Shown one piece after another: positions 51,818 through 60,664 of a stretch of 64,000 bases of DNA. Under the pieces are notes generated by a model. The model made no database searches. It had not been told where the DNA came from and worked only from the letters and a program-made list of their open reading frames with translations. Numbering within the stretch: position 1 is the first letter of the stretch; each line of letters opens with the position of its first letter. The translations under genes were made by a program, and so were the position numbers. This DNA is from Romboutsia faecis (GTDB taxonomy: Bacteria; Bacillota; Clostridia; Peptostreptococcales; Peptostreptococcaceae). Location: the NCBI RefSeq assembly GCF_014323405.1, contig NZ_JACRWE010000003.1, positions 62,001 through 126,000 of the forward strand. The letters are read 5' to 3'.

Positions 51818-52243
51818 TTATCTGTTTTTGTTTCTATTTTTCTTTTGTTCTTCTAAAGCTAAAAGCATACCCATTCTCATTGCTTGTAGCATACTATCTA
51901 TAGCTTCTTTTGAAGCTGGCTCCCCATCAAACATTATATTGCCAGATTCAAACTTTTGTTTAGTTGATTCATATATTTGTTCAAACTCTTCATCTGATTT
52001 ATCAGCTAAGCTATTATTTTGAACTTCAATATCATCAGTAAGACCTAATAGATAATCTGTAGATACATTTAAAGCCTCTGCAAGTTGTGTTAGAGCAGCA
52101 GCTTTTGGCTCTCTTATATCATTTTCATATCTCGATAAACTTCCTTCTGTGATATTTGCCTTTGTGGCTAGTTCTTTTTGATTAATATTCATAAGACGTC
52201 TAGCTTTAGAAATTCTGTATCCTATAGTTTCCAATAAAAACAC
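51818..52243 (-). CDS. XRE-family prophage repressor
   Basis: The 141-residue protein has an N-terminal Cro/C1 helix-turn-helix (ISKARRLMNINQKELATKAN, ITEGSLSRYENDIREPKAAA) and an acidic C-terminal region. It is divergent from the early genes across a 312 bp control region packed with GGTAAT hexamers, which are likely its operators. It pairs with the ImmA-like protease, so it is probably removed by proteolysis on induction. Confidence 0.88.
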   Translation of the reverse strand: MFLLETIGYRISKARRLMNINQKELATKANITEGSLSRYENDIREPKAAALTQLAEALNVSTDYLLGLTDDIEVQNNSLADKSDEEFEQIYESTKQKFESGNIMFDGEPASKEAIDSMLQAMRMGMLLALEEQKKNRNKNR

Positions 52244-52555
52244 TCCTTTAATTTTATTCGATTAAAATTTATTTAAAATAGAAAATAATAGTGTTTAAAA
52301 AGGTAATTTTCTATGTAAAAGATATTAAAAAAATTTTTTTATTTAATTTTGTAACTAAATGGTAACACAATATTACCAAAAAGGAAATAAAATTGTATAG
52401 TAAGGTAATAAAAACATAAAAATCATTACCTAAGTTAAAAATAAATTGTAAAAGTGGTAATTGACATAGGTGAAAAATAGTAATACTATGTAATTGTAAA
52501 AGAGGTAATAAAATAAAGCATTAGAAATACATAATAGGCATTAGGGGGAAATAAA
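52244..52555. promoter_or_regulatory. Prophage control region with repeated operators
   Basis: GGTAAT occurs at 52302, 52404, 52456 and 52504, and its complement ATTACC at 52372 and 52425; GGTAAC is at 52361. An 18 bp direct repeat with one mismatch (AATTGTAAAAGNGGTAAT) lies at 52444-52461 and 52492-52509. Between the copies sits the rightward promoter TTGACA (52461-52466), 17 bp, TACTAT (52484-52489). The repeats flank the promoter as lambda-like operators would. Confidence 0.75.
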
Positions 52556-52798
52556 ATGGAACATAGACTTTTAAAATCAAAAAGGGTTTTAAATGGATTT
52601 ACTCAAGAACAAATAGCTAATGTAATAGGCATAAATACTAAAAGTTACAATTTAAAGGAAAATGGAAAAAATAGATTTTCTCTAGAAGAAGTTGTAAGGG
52701 TAAGTGAAACTTTAGAGCTTACTTTAGAAGAAGTTAATGATATATTTTTGCAAATGAAGTTACCAAAAGGTAATAAAAAGAGGGGGCGTATAAGATGA
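52556..52798 (+). CDS. Cro-like HTH protein, 80 aa
   Basis: The protein has an HTH_XRE-type fold (LKSKRVLNGFTQEQIANVIG, INTKSYNLKENGKNRFSLEE) and a basic end GNKKRGRIR. As the first rightward early gene it corresponds to Cro. It overlaps the antirepressor gene by 4 bp. AGGGGG precedes the ATG. Confidence 0.82.
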   Translation: MEHRLLKSKRVLNGFTQEQIANVIGINTKSYNLKENGKNRFSLEEVVRVSETLELTLEEVNDIFLQMKLPKGNKKRGRIR

Positions 52799-53601
52799 AT
52801 TCATTAAAAATCTTCAGAAGTAATGAATTTGGAGAACTAAGTGTAATTGTTAAAGATAACAAGGAATATATAGAAGGCATACAAGTTGCGATGATACTTG
52901 GATATTCAAATCCTAGAGATGCAATTATTAGACATTGCACGAATGAGGGGGTAATTTTTTCCGACGTAGGGGTAGTTACAGGTAAAAGAAGTGATAATAG
53001 TGACATAGTTCAATATGTTAATAAAAAATTTATAGATGAAGGCAATATGTATAGACTTATTATGAGGTCTAAATTACAAAGTGCAAAAAGATTTGAAAGA
53101 TGGGTAGTTGATGAAGTAATACCAAGTATTAGGAATCATGGAACATATATGAATGATGATGTAATAAGTAAAACTTTAGAAGATCCAGATTTTATAATCC
53201 GTTTAGCAACTAAGCTAAAAAAGGAAAAAGAAGAAAAAGTATTAGCCCTTGAAAAAGCAGAAAAATTAGAAGAAGTTATAGCTATAGATAAACCGTATAC
53301 GGATTTTGGAAAAGGTATAGCAGCATCAAAAGATGCAATAACTATAGGTCAATTTGCTAAAATTTTAAATAATGATGATAAAAAAACAGGCCGAAATAGG
53401 TTATTTAAATGGCTTAGGGAAAACGGTTACCTTATAGCTGGTGGAAAAGAAAAGAATATGCCAAAACAAGCTTATATAAATCAAGGTCTTTTTAAGGTTG
53501 ATGAAAAGCTAGTAATGACAATGGATGGAGAAGTTATATCTACTACAACTCTTATTACTGGCAAGGGGCAATTATACTTTATAGATAAGTTTGACTTTTA
53601 A
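52795..53601 (+). CDS. Phage antirepressor (BRO-N plus KilA-C)
   Basis: Residues 1-110 are a BRO-N domain (FGELSVIVKDNKEYIEGIQV, MILGYSNPRDAIIRHC, RFERWVVDEVIPSIRNHGTY). Residues 165-268 are an ANT/KilA-C domain (TIGQFAKILNN, GRNRLFKWLRENGYLIAGGK, YFIDKF). Such proteins oppose the repressor during induction. A coiled linker (130-160) joins the domains. It overlaps the Cro-like gene by 4 bp. Confidence 0.9.
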   Translation: MNSLKIFRSNEFGELSVIVKDNKEYIEGIQVAMILGYSNPRDAIIRHCTNEGVIFSDVGVVTGKRSDNSDIVQYVNKKFIDEGNMYRLIMRSKLQSAKRFERWVVDEVIPSIRNHGTYMNDDVISKTLEDPDFIIRLATKLKKEKEEKVLALEKAEKLEEVIAIDKPYTDFGKGIAASKDAITIGQFAKILNNDDKKTGRNRLFKWLRENGYLIAGGKEKNMPKQAYINQGLFKVDEKLVMTMDGEVISTTTLITGKGQLYFIDKFDF

Positions 53602-53673
53602 AAAGTTGCGTAAAGAGCAGTCTATAATTTTATAGGAAAATAAATATTACAAATTAGATAAGGGGAGTAATAA

Positions 53674-54609
53674 ATGAGAAAGTATTTAGATGCTAATATA
53701 ATTTGTGATACTAAAAGTATGTCAAAAGAAAAATGGTTAAAGAAAAGAAAAGAAGGTATAGGCGGAAGTGATGCTGCTAGTGTTTTAGGGCTTAATCCTT
53801 ATAAAAGTTCAATGAGCGTTTATATGAACATAAAAAATGATTTAGTAATAGATGAAGAGATAAACTATAAAATGGATCTTGGTAATAAGTTAGAAGATTT
53901 TGTAGCTAATGAGTTTACCTTAAAAACAGGTAAAAAAGTTAGAAATGTAAATGGAATACTTAAAAATGATAAATACCCCTTTGCACTTGCAAATATAGAT
54001 AGAGCAGTTGTAGGTGAAAAAGCATTTTTAGAATGTAAGGTAACAAATAGCTATTCAAAGAAGTTATGGCAAAAGGAAGTTCCAATTTATATTCAAGTAC
54101 AGTGTTATCACTATATGGCAGTAACTGGAGCAACCCATTGTTATATAGCAGCTCTTATTGGTAATGAAGAACTTGTAATTCATAAGTTAGATAGAGAAGA
54201 AGTGCTTATAAATGAAATAATGAATTTAGAAAAGATGTTTTGGGACAAGTGTATATTAGGAGAAGAACTGCCAATACCTGATGGAAGTGATGACTATTCA
54301 AGTGTTCTTCAAGGACTATATAAAGATAGCATAGAGGAAGAGGTTATATTATTTGAAAAAGAAGATTTATTAAAAAGATATGATGATGTACGTGAGCTTG
54401 TAAAAGATTTAGATAGTGAGAGAAAAGCAATAGAGCAGTATTTACAGATGCAAATGAAAGATTATGAAGTTGCTTATTTAGGAGATAGAAAAATAACTTG
54501 GAAAAAGCAAGTTAGAAATACTGTAGATACTAAGAGATTAAAAAAAGAACACCCAGAAATAGTAGAGAAATACATGAAAACTACTATTTCAAGAGTTTTT
54601 AGGATTTAA
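53674..54609 (+). CDS. YqaJ-type phage recombination exonuclease
   Basis: The 311-residue nuclease has the YqaJ/lambda Exo core: RKEGIGGSDAASVLGLNPYK, the MDLGNKLEDFVANEF helix with catalytic Glu, ANIDRAVVGEKAFLECKVTN with the Asp and the E-x-K pair, and a helical extension. It makes 3' single-stranded ends for the RecT protein of the next gene. GGGGAG precedes the ATG. Start and length are typical. Confidence 0.9.
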   Translation: MRKYLDANIICDTKSMSKEKWLKKRKEGIGGSDAASVLGLNPYKSSMSVYMNIKNDLVIDEEINYKMDLGNKLEDFVANEFTLKTGKKVRNVNGILKNDKYPFALANIDRAVVGEKAFLECKVTNSYSKKLWQKEVPIYIQVQCYHYMAVTGATHCYIAALIGNEELVIHKLDREEVLINEIMNLEKMFWDKCILGEELPIPDGSDDYSSVLQGLYKDSIEEEVILFEKEDLLKRYDDVRELVKDLDSERKAIEQYLQMQMKDYEVAYLGDRKITWKKQVRNTVDTKRLKKEHPEIVEKYMKTTISRVFRI

Positions 54610-54697
54610 ATTTTAAGTAATTCTGAAATTATTATATAAAGTGTAATTATAAATTAATATGTTTGAAAATTCAATAAAATTAAAAGGGAGATATATA

Positions 54698-55486
54698 ATG
54701 AGTAATTTAAAGAAAGCTTTAAAAACTAATGAAACTAAGGGGAATTCTGTAACTGTAAGTAAAGCTTACGCTATGAAGCAACTAATGATAAAAATGAATG
54801 AGGAAATCACATCAGCACTTCCTACTAATTTAAGTAGTGAAAGATTTGAAAAAGTAGCTTTAACTGCATTTAATTCAAACCCAAAACTTCAAAAATGTGA
54901 CCCTAGGACTTTTATTGCAGCTATGATGCAAAGTGCACAACTTGGTCTTGAACCAAACACTGCACTAGGCCTTGCATATCTAATACCATACGAGGTTAAA
55001 GGAATAAATAAAGTACAGTTTCAAATAGGATATAAAGGACTTTTAGAACTTGCTAATAGAAGTGGTAAGCTAAAGACATTATATGCACATGAAGTAAGAG
55101 AAAATGATGAATTTGATATAGATTATGGACTAGTACAAAAGCTAATTCATAAGCCACTTTTAAAAGGAAATAGAGGAAATGTAATTGGTTATTATGCAGT
55201 TTATCACCTAGAGCCAAGTGGATATAATTTTGTTTTTATGACTTATGATGAAGTTTTAGAACATGGGAAGAAATACTCTAAAAGCTTTGAAAATGGAGTA
55301 TGGGAAAAAGAGTTTGACTCTATGGCTAAAAAAACTGTAATTAAAAAGCTTCTTAAATATGCACCACTTAGTATTGAAATGCAAAAAGCTATTATATTTG
55401 ATGAAAGTGTAAAGGGTAGAGTTGATAGTGATATGTTACTAGTAGATAGGGAAGATGAAAGTATTGATTGTAGTGAATTAAATTAA
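54698..55486 (+). CDS. recT: RecT-family single-strand annealing protein
   Basis: The 262-residue protein has the RecT signatures KCDPRTFIAAMMQSAQLGLE, the central LAYLIPYEVKGINKVQFQIGYKGLLELA and WEKEFDSMAKKTVIKKLLKY. It anneals ssDNA made by the YqaJ exonuclease. An upstream in-frame ATG at 54659 lacks a ribosome site, while GGGAGATATAAT precedes the ATG at 54698. An acidic C-terminus (DREDESIDCSE) is usual. Confidence 0.92.
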   Translation: MSNLKKALKTNETKGNSVTVSKAYAMKQLMIKMNEEITSALPTNLSSERFEKVALTAFNSNPKLQKCDPRTFIAAMMQSAQLGLEPNTALGLAYLIPYEVKGINKVQFQIGYKGLLELANRSGKLKTLYAHEVRENDEFDIDYGLVQKLIHKPLLKGNRGNVIGYYAVYHLEPSGYNFVFMTYDEVLEHGKKYSKSFENGVWEKEFDSMAKKTVIKKLLKYAPLSIEMQKAIIFDESVKGRVDSDMLLVDREDESIDCSELN

Positions 55487-55498
55487 GGGGGGACTTGT

Positions 55499-56458
55499 AT
55501 GGCTATTTATAGGCATATTCATATAGATTACTGGCAAGATGGGTTTGTTCTTGATTTAACACCTGAAGAAAAGTATTTTTACATTTATTTAATGACAAAT
55601 TCAAAAACAAGTCAAAGTGGAATTTATGAACTTCCAAAAAGAATTATAGAAACGGAAACTGGATATAACAGAGAAACAGTAGAGAAGCTTATTGATAGAT
55701 TTGAAGGATATAAAAAGATAGTTTATTGTGATGAAACTAAAGAGATATTTTTAAAAAATTGGATAAAGCATAATAAGGCTAATAGTCCTAAAGTAAAAAA
55801 GTGTATAGAAAAAGAGATAGGTAATATTAAAAGTAGTTTTCTTGTAGAGCTGTTTTTAAATGAATGTAATAAGCATGGGTATAGTATAGATAGTCTATCT
55901 ATACCCGTAGCTGAAGATGAGTCAAGCTTTAAGAAACACTATGGGGAAAAAGAAAAAGAAAAACAAAAAGAAGAAGAAAAAGAAAAATATAAAGAAAAAG
56001 ATGCTAGTTTAAATTTGAATAGTCAAAGTGAATCTTGTGACGATGTAAGTAGTGAGTATGTAGGTGATATAAAAAAGTTTAAAGTTTTATATGAACAAAA
56101 TGTTGGACTTATAAATCCTATTGTTGGAGAGTGGCTATTTGAAGTTTGTGAGAGTATTGATTATGAACTTTTTAAAAGAGCTATAGAAATTGCTACTGAT
56201 AAAGGTAAGTGTAATAAGGGATATATTAACGGGATTTTAAAGCAGTGGAATGATAATAACATTAAGTGTTTAAGTGATTTGAAAGCTTATGAAGTTGCTT
56301 TTAAGAATAGGGGAGATAGTTATGGAAGATATAAAAATGAGCATACAAAATCTAAATATGCCAAAGTCTTTGAAAATGAGGATGAAGGACTTTATAGAAA
56401 ACCAACAGATGAAGAAGTCAGAGAATTTAAAAGAGAGCTTGAAAGTTTTAAAGAGTGA
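55499..56458 (+). CDS. DnaD-like phage replisome organiser
   Basis: Residues 1-115 are a winged helix of the phage replisome-organiser type (YRHIHIDYWQDGFVLDLTPE, FYIYLMTNSKTSQSGIYELP). A long Lys/Glu linker (145-185) follows. Residues 190-270 are a DnaD C-terminal domain with the typical YINGILKQWNDNNIKCLSDL. It recruits the helicase loader encoded by the next gene. GGGGGGA precedes the ATG. The last 137 bp overlap the next gene. Confidence 0.87.
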   Translation: MAIYRHIHIDYWQDGFVLDLTPEEKYFYIYLMTNSKTSQSGIYELPKRIIETETGYNRETVEKLIDRFEGYKKIVYCDETKEIFLKNWIKHNKANSPKVKKCIEKEIGNIKSSFLVELFLNECNKHGYSIDSLSIPVAEDESSFKKHYGEKEKEKQKEEEKEKYKEKDASLNLNSQSESCDDVSSEYVGDIKKFKVLYEQNVGLINPIVGEWLFEVCESIDYELFKRAIEIATDKGKCNKGYINGILKQWNDNNIKCLSDLKAYEVAFKNRGDSYGRYKNEHTKSKYAKVFENEDEGLYRKPTDEEVREFKRELESFKE

Positions 56459-57134
56459 TAGTGAGTATAGGTGTGATAAGTGTAGGGATATGACTTTTAT
56501 TATAGATGATGGAGTGGCAATTCCTTGTGAGTGTAGGGCTTTGCGTGAAGCTGAGGAGATACTTAAGAGAAGTGGTATAAGTAGTGAGTTTAGGAATAAG
56601 ACTTTTGATAATTTTAATTATCTTAATGATGTTCAAGTTATGGAAGCTTATAAGGTTGCCAGGGGGTATGTTAGGGATTTTGAGAGGATAGAGAAAAGTA
56701 GGAATAATTCTATTATGTTTATGGGACAAGTTGGGTGTGGTAAGACCCACTTGTCTTTGGCTATTGCTAATACTCTTATGGATAGGGGGGTCGGTGTTTT
56801 GTACATGGGGTATAGGGATAGTGTTGTTAGGATTAAGCAAAATATTATGGATCAGGCTTATTATCATAGGGAGATGAATAGGTATAAGAATTGTAGGGTG
56901 CTGTTGGTTGATGATTTGTTTAAGGGGAGTATTACTGGTAGTGATGTTAATGTTATGTTTGAGATTGTTAATTATAGATATTTTAATGGTTTGCCTGTTA
57001 TTGTTAGTTGTGAAAAGGGGGTTGAGGGGATTTTGGATATTGATGAGGGGGTTGGTAGTAGGTTGGTTGAGATGTGTAAGGAGAGGTGTGTTGAGATTAG
57101 GGGTAAGAAGTTGAATTATAGGGTGTATGGATAA
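56322..57134 (+). CDS. DnaC-like helicase loader ATPase
   Basis: The 270-residue protein has a zinc-finger-like CDKCRDMTFII and CECRA in the N-terminal part. The AAA+ domain has Walker A GQVGCGKTHLS and Walker B VLLVDDLFKG, then IVSCEKG. It loads the replicative helicase at the phage origin. ATG at 56322 is preceded by AGGGGAG, which places 137 bp inside the DnaD-like gene in another frame. From about 56456 the + strand is very rich in G and T, unlike all neighbours. Confidence 0.85.
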   Translation: MEDIKMSIQNLNMPKSLKMRMKDFIENQQMKKSENLKESLKVLKSDSEYRCDKCRDMTFIIDDGVAIPCECRALREAEEILKRSGISSEFRNKTFDNFNYLNDVQVMEAYKVARGYVRDFERIEKSRNNSIMFMGQVGCGKTHLSLAIANTLMDRGVGVLYMGYRDSVVRIKQNIMDQAYYHREMNRYKNCRVLLVDDLFKGSITGSDVNVMFEIVNYRYFNGLPVIVSCEKGVEGILDIDEGVGSRLVEMCKERCVEIRGKKLNYRVYG

Positions 57135-57243
57135 TATACTGTAACCTGATAAATTTACTCATTATCTTATAGTACAATAGGAAAAATATGTAAAATAATA
57201 TATAATATATGTATATTATAAATTATGTATATAAATTAAAGAG

Positions 57244-58656
57244 ATGAGGAGTAAAATGGACAGAAAATTAAGGTGGTTACATATATCGGATATACATTAT
57301 TCATTCGATAATTACTCTACGAGTAAAATGAGATCTGGATTAGTTAAGTATATAGAAAAATATGTACAAGAAAATGGAACGTTTAATTTTATAGCAATAA
57401 CAGGAGATATTGCTTATAGAGGGAGTACGTATAATAAAGACACTGAAGATTTTATTAATAATATAATAAAGAAAAGTGGGGTAAGTAAAGAGAATTTATT
57501 TATTGTTCCGGGGAATCATGACTTAGATCGTTCAAAGAAAAAAAGTAGACTAATAGATTCAATAGTAAATGCAAATAATCCATTGTATGAAATAGATAAC
57601 TTAGATGAGGATACGTACAATGATTTAATTCATAGTCAGAAAAAGTTTTGGATTTTCTATAATAGGTTAACTAATCGTACATATAATGAAATAGATTTAC
57701 ATTTTATTGAGGAGAGAGATTGTTTTAATATAATTAACTTAAATACAAGTTTACTATGTGGTGGAGATAATGAAGAAGGAAAAATAAGTATATTCTTGAA
57801 TAAACTATTTAAAACTTTAAATGGAAAATTAAGTAATGATAAACTTAATATAGCAATAGGTCATCATAATATAGATTGCTTACTTGCAGATGAAAGAAAG
57901 AAAGTAATGAATAATTTAGTAGATGAAGGTGTAGATATTTACTTATGTGGACATTCTCATCTTCCTTCGTATTCTATTGATAATAATAATGATAGAGAGT
58001 TTTATACAGTTATGTCAGGAGCTGGTGTTATAGATGGATATGCAAAAGCAACTTTTATAGTAGGTGAAGCATACGAAAATAATTGCAGTATAGAATATTA
58101 TAGCTGGGATGATATTGATGAGGTTTGGTCTATAGAAACAAAGGGATTAGGAAGAAATGTAAAAAATGGTATAGCAAGGTTTGAATTAAAAAAAAAAGAG
58201 TGTAATGATGAAGAAATATATATAGAAGAAGATGAATTTAAAGACTTCATTATTGAATTCCATGAGAATATAGATGGTATAAAAAGTAAAGAGGATAGTT
58301 TTATTAAAGAAGATATAGAAAAAAAATTTTCAAATATGAAATGTAACTCAACTGTAAAGAAACAGTTTAATTCGTGCAGTCAGTATTTTTCTATTATAGA
58401 CGAAATAATGAATGACTCAACATGCTTAGGATTTGATAAGAAAATAATGATTCCAAGTGTGATATATGAAGAATACAATAATACTCTAGATAAATATGCA
58501 ACAGGTGGAGAAATATTAGAGGCAATAGTTAGAAATATATATAATAGATATAAAACTAAAATAAAATATCCAGAAATTAAATTAAAATTATATATAAAAA
58601 CGTTGGTTTTCTGGTTAATAAATGAATGTGATATATATGATGATGTAAAGGAGTGA
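57244..58656 (+). CDS. Metallophosphoesterase effector of an ABC three-component system
   Basis: Residues 5-290 are a calcineurin-like phosphoesterase with all metal-binding blocks: HISDIHYS (about 9-16), ITGDIAYRGS (about 50-59), VPGNHDLDR (about 92-100), GHHNID, and CGHSHLP (about 236-242). Residues 310-470 are an additional helical domain with no catalytic motif, probably for contact with its partners. Nucleic acid or nucleotide cleavage is plausible for this class. It is followed by the 81-aa protein and the ABC ATPase with 5 and minus 4 bp spacing. In ABC-3C systems such genes are the effector. GATGAGGAG precedes the ATG. Confidence 0.75.
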   Translation: MRSKMDRKLRWLHISDIHYSFDNYSTSKMRSGLVKYIEKYVQENGTFNFIAITGDIAYRGSTYNKDTEDFINNIIKKSGVSKENLFIVPGNHDLDRSKKKSRLIDSIVNANNPLYEIDNLDEDTYNDLIHSQKKFWIFYNRLTNRTYNEIDLHFIEERDCFNIINLNTSLLCGGDNEEGKISIFLNKLFKTLNGKLSNDKLNIAIGHHNIDCLLADERKKVMNNLVDEGVDIYLCGHSHLPSYSIDNNNDREFYTVMSGAGVIDGYAKATFIVGEAYENNCSIEYYSWDDIDEVWSIETKGLGRNVKNGIARFELKKKECNDEEIYIEEDEFKDFIIEFHENIDGIKSKEDSFIKEDIEKKFSNMKCNSTVKKQFNSCSQYFSIIDEIMNDSTCLGFDKKIMIPSVIYEEYNNTLDKYATGGEILEAIVRNIYNRYKTKIKYPEIKLKLYIKTLVFWLINECDIYDDVKE

Positions 58657-58661
58657 TATAT

Positions 58662-58907
58662 ATGGATTATTTTACAATATCTAAGTATCAAACAATAGAA
58701 GAAAATATACCTTACTCATCTATGATACTATATAATATTTTAGATAAAGAAATGCATATAGATGAACTATTTACTGAATATACAAGATTGAATAATATAA
58801 CTTTAAATTTAAATGTAGAAAGAGTCTTGTTGTTATGTTTAACTTTCTTATACTCAATAGGAAAAATTGAACTAACAAATAAGTATATAAAGAGGTATGA
58901 GTTATGA
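58662..58907 (+). CDS. ABC-3C middle component-like protein, 81 aa
   Basis: The small helical protein begins MDYFTISKYQTIEENIPYSS and has LNVERVLLLCLTFLYSIGKIEL, like the short winged-helix-type middle components that link effector and ATPase in ABC three-component systems. AAGGAGTGATATAT places the start at 58662; an ATG at 58653 overlaps the stop of the preceding gene. The ATPase gene starts in its stop region (ATGA overlap), so the three proteins are co-translated. Confidence 0.65.
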   Translation: MDYFTISKYQTIEENIPYSSMILYNILDKEMHIDELFTEYTRLNNITLNLNVERVLLLCLTFLYSIGKIELTNKYIKRYEL

Positions 58908-60664
58908 TTTTAGATACTTTATATGTATACTCCCTATCAAATAATAAAAAAATTAAGGAGTATAGTTTTAATAAATCTGGTCTGAGTGTAATTTTAGGAG
59001 TAAAAGAAGAGGTTACAGAATCGAATGGAGCTGGAAAAACTACATTTATAGAATGTATAAGAACAATATTAGGAACATCCATGCCGTCTAACTTTACAAA
59101 TAGTATAGAATTAAGAGAGAAAGATATTTTTATCATATTAAAGGCACAGATAAATGAGAAAAATATATTTTTAGGACGTAGAATAATTAATCCAGAGAAT
59201 GGATATATACTTGAAAGTGATAATTTGAGTATAGATATTAATTTGTGGAGAGAAGAAGAAGAAGAAAATTATAAGTTAGTTGTGCAAGAATGTAACTATA
59301 TCGATATAGAACGAACAAATTTATTTCCTACTTTTTCTCAAATAAGAGAATATATAATAAGAGATGAAAAAGAAGGATTTAACTCTATATTTATGAGTAA
59401 TCGAAAGCCTATAGATACTCATAGAGCGATATCTTTTCTATCAATGTTGCCGGAAAATTTAGAAAAAGAAGTATTGCCTCTAAAAGAGAAAAATAGAGAA
59501 CTTAATAAAAAGAAATTACTTATCAATAATATGTCTGGCGATATAAATGAGTTAAAATTATTAAAAAAGAAGATTACAGAAGAAGTTGATAAGCTAAAGA
59601 ATATTGTTAATAATGTAGATATAAATTCAAAAATAGAAATAGATATGGATAAATATAGAAATGCAAAAAATGAATTAAATATAATAGAGAGAAACATATA
59701 TAAACTAGAAAAAGTAAAGAAGCAATATAAAAAGAATACTGATAATTTAAAGTTAAAGCTTGAGGAAATAAAAAAATTAGAGGAAGTTGATAAATTTTAT
59801 GAAAGTATTTTAGGATATTTTCCAGATAAAGTTAAGAGAAACTACGAAGAAGTATCTGAATTTTATAATTTTATGGTAGATAATAGAGGAGAATATTTTG
59901 ATAATAAAGCTAAAGAAATTGACAAAGAAATAAAAAATCTTATCATTAGCAAGAAACACTATCAAGATATAGTAGATAGTAGCTCTAAGTTACTACAGCA
60001 AGGAAATATAGTCGAAGATATAAATAGTATATTAGAAGAGTTAAATGATAAAAATCTGAGCTTGGCAGAGGTCAATCTTAAGATATCATATTATAATCAA
60101 AAGTCTGAAATTAATAAAGTTATTAATGGCATAAAAAAAGAAATAATAGAGTTAGCTGAGAAACAATCGGAATTACTTGAATCATATAAGGTAAACATAG
60201 CCAGATTAAGCAATACTTTTGATAAATTAGTAGAAGTAACATATGGAGAAAAAGGATTATTGGAGTATGAGTTAGAACAAAATGTATCTTTAAATAAACC
60301 TACAGGTAGAATTAAGGTTGACTGCACAATTGATTCTGAAGGATCTCACGGAAGAAATTATATGAAAATTAATATTTTTGATTTAACACTATTAATAAAT
60401 AGGATAAATAATAACTATATATTAAATTATTTAATTCATGATGGTTCTTATTGCAAACCGGATGATAAGTACGCAAAAGGAAGATTAATAAGATATGTAG
60501 ATGAGCTTTTATTAGATAAAGGAAGAGGACAGTATATTATAACAGCAAATACGGATGAATTTAATGAGAGTGATATAGAATGGATTTTAGATAATAATAA
60601 AGTAATAGCTAATTTAAATAGAGAGAAGAATAATGAAAATAGGTTCTTTGGATTCAAATATTAG
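58904..60664 (+). CDS. DUF2326-type ABC ATPase of an ABC three-component system
   Basis: The 586-residue ATPase has Walker A ESNGAGKTTFIE (about 39-50) near the N-terminus, a long coiled coil (about 195-430, two antiparallel parts), and a C-terminal DUF2326-type half with INIFDLTLL, the Walker B NYLIHDGS and QYIITANTDE. SMC/RecN-like coiled-coil ATPases of this class sense invading DNA or RNA in predicted conflict systems. Where most ABC ATPases have a Glu after the Walker B Asp, this one has Gly-Ser, as is normal for DUF2326. It overlaps the middle gene by 4 bp. No strong terminator follows. Confidence 0.78.
   Translation: MILDTLYVYSLSNNKKIKEYSFNKSGLSVILGVKEEVTESNGAGKTTFIECIRTILGTSMPSNFTNSIELREKDIFIILKAQINEKNIFLGRRIINPENGYILESDNLSIDINLWREEEEENYKLVVQECNYIDIERTNLFPTFSQIREYIIRDEKEGFNSIFMSNRKPIDTHRAISFLSMLPENLEKEVLPLKEKNRELNKKKLLINNMSGDINELKLLKKKITEEVDKLKNIVNNVDINSKIEIDMDKYRNAKNELNIIERNIYKLEKVKKQYKKNTDNLKLKLEEIKKLEEVDKFYESILGYFPDKVKRNYEEVSEFYNFMVDNRGEYFDNKAKEIDKEIKNLIISKKHYQDIVDSSSKLLQQGNIVEDINSILEELNDKNLSLAEVNLKISYYNQKSEINKVINGIKKEIIELAEKQSELLESYKVNIARLSNTFDKLVEVTYGEKGLLEYELEQNVSLNKPTGRIKVDCTIDSEGSHGRNYMKINIFDLTLLINRINNNYILNYLIHDGSYCKPDDKYAKGRLIRYVDELLLDKGRGQYIITANTDEFNESDIEWILDNNKVIANLNREKNNENRFFGFKY

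Noticed and set aside
56448..57114. Alternative frames inside the helicase loader gene (minus strand 139 codons, plus strand 68 codons)
   Set aside because: They are products of the G/T-rich composition. The loader frame has Walker A and B motifs and is clearly the real one.
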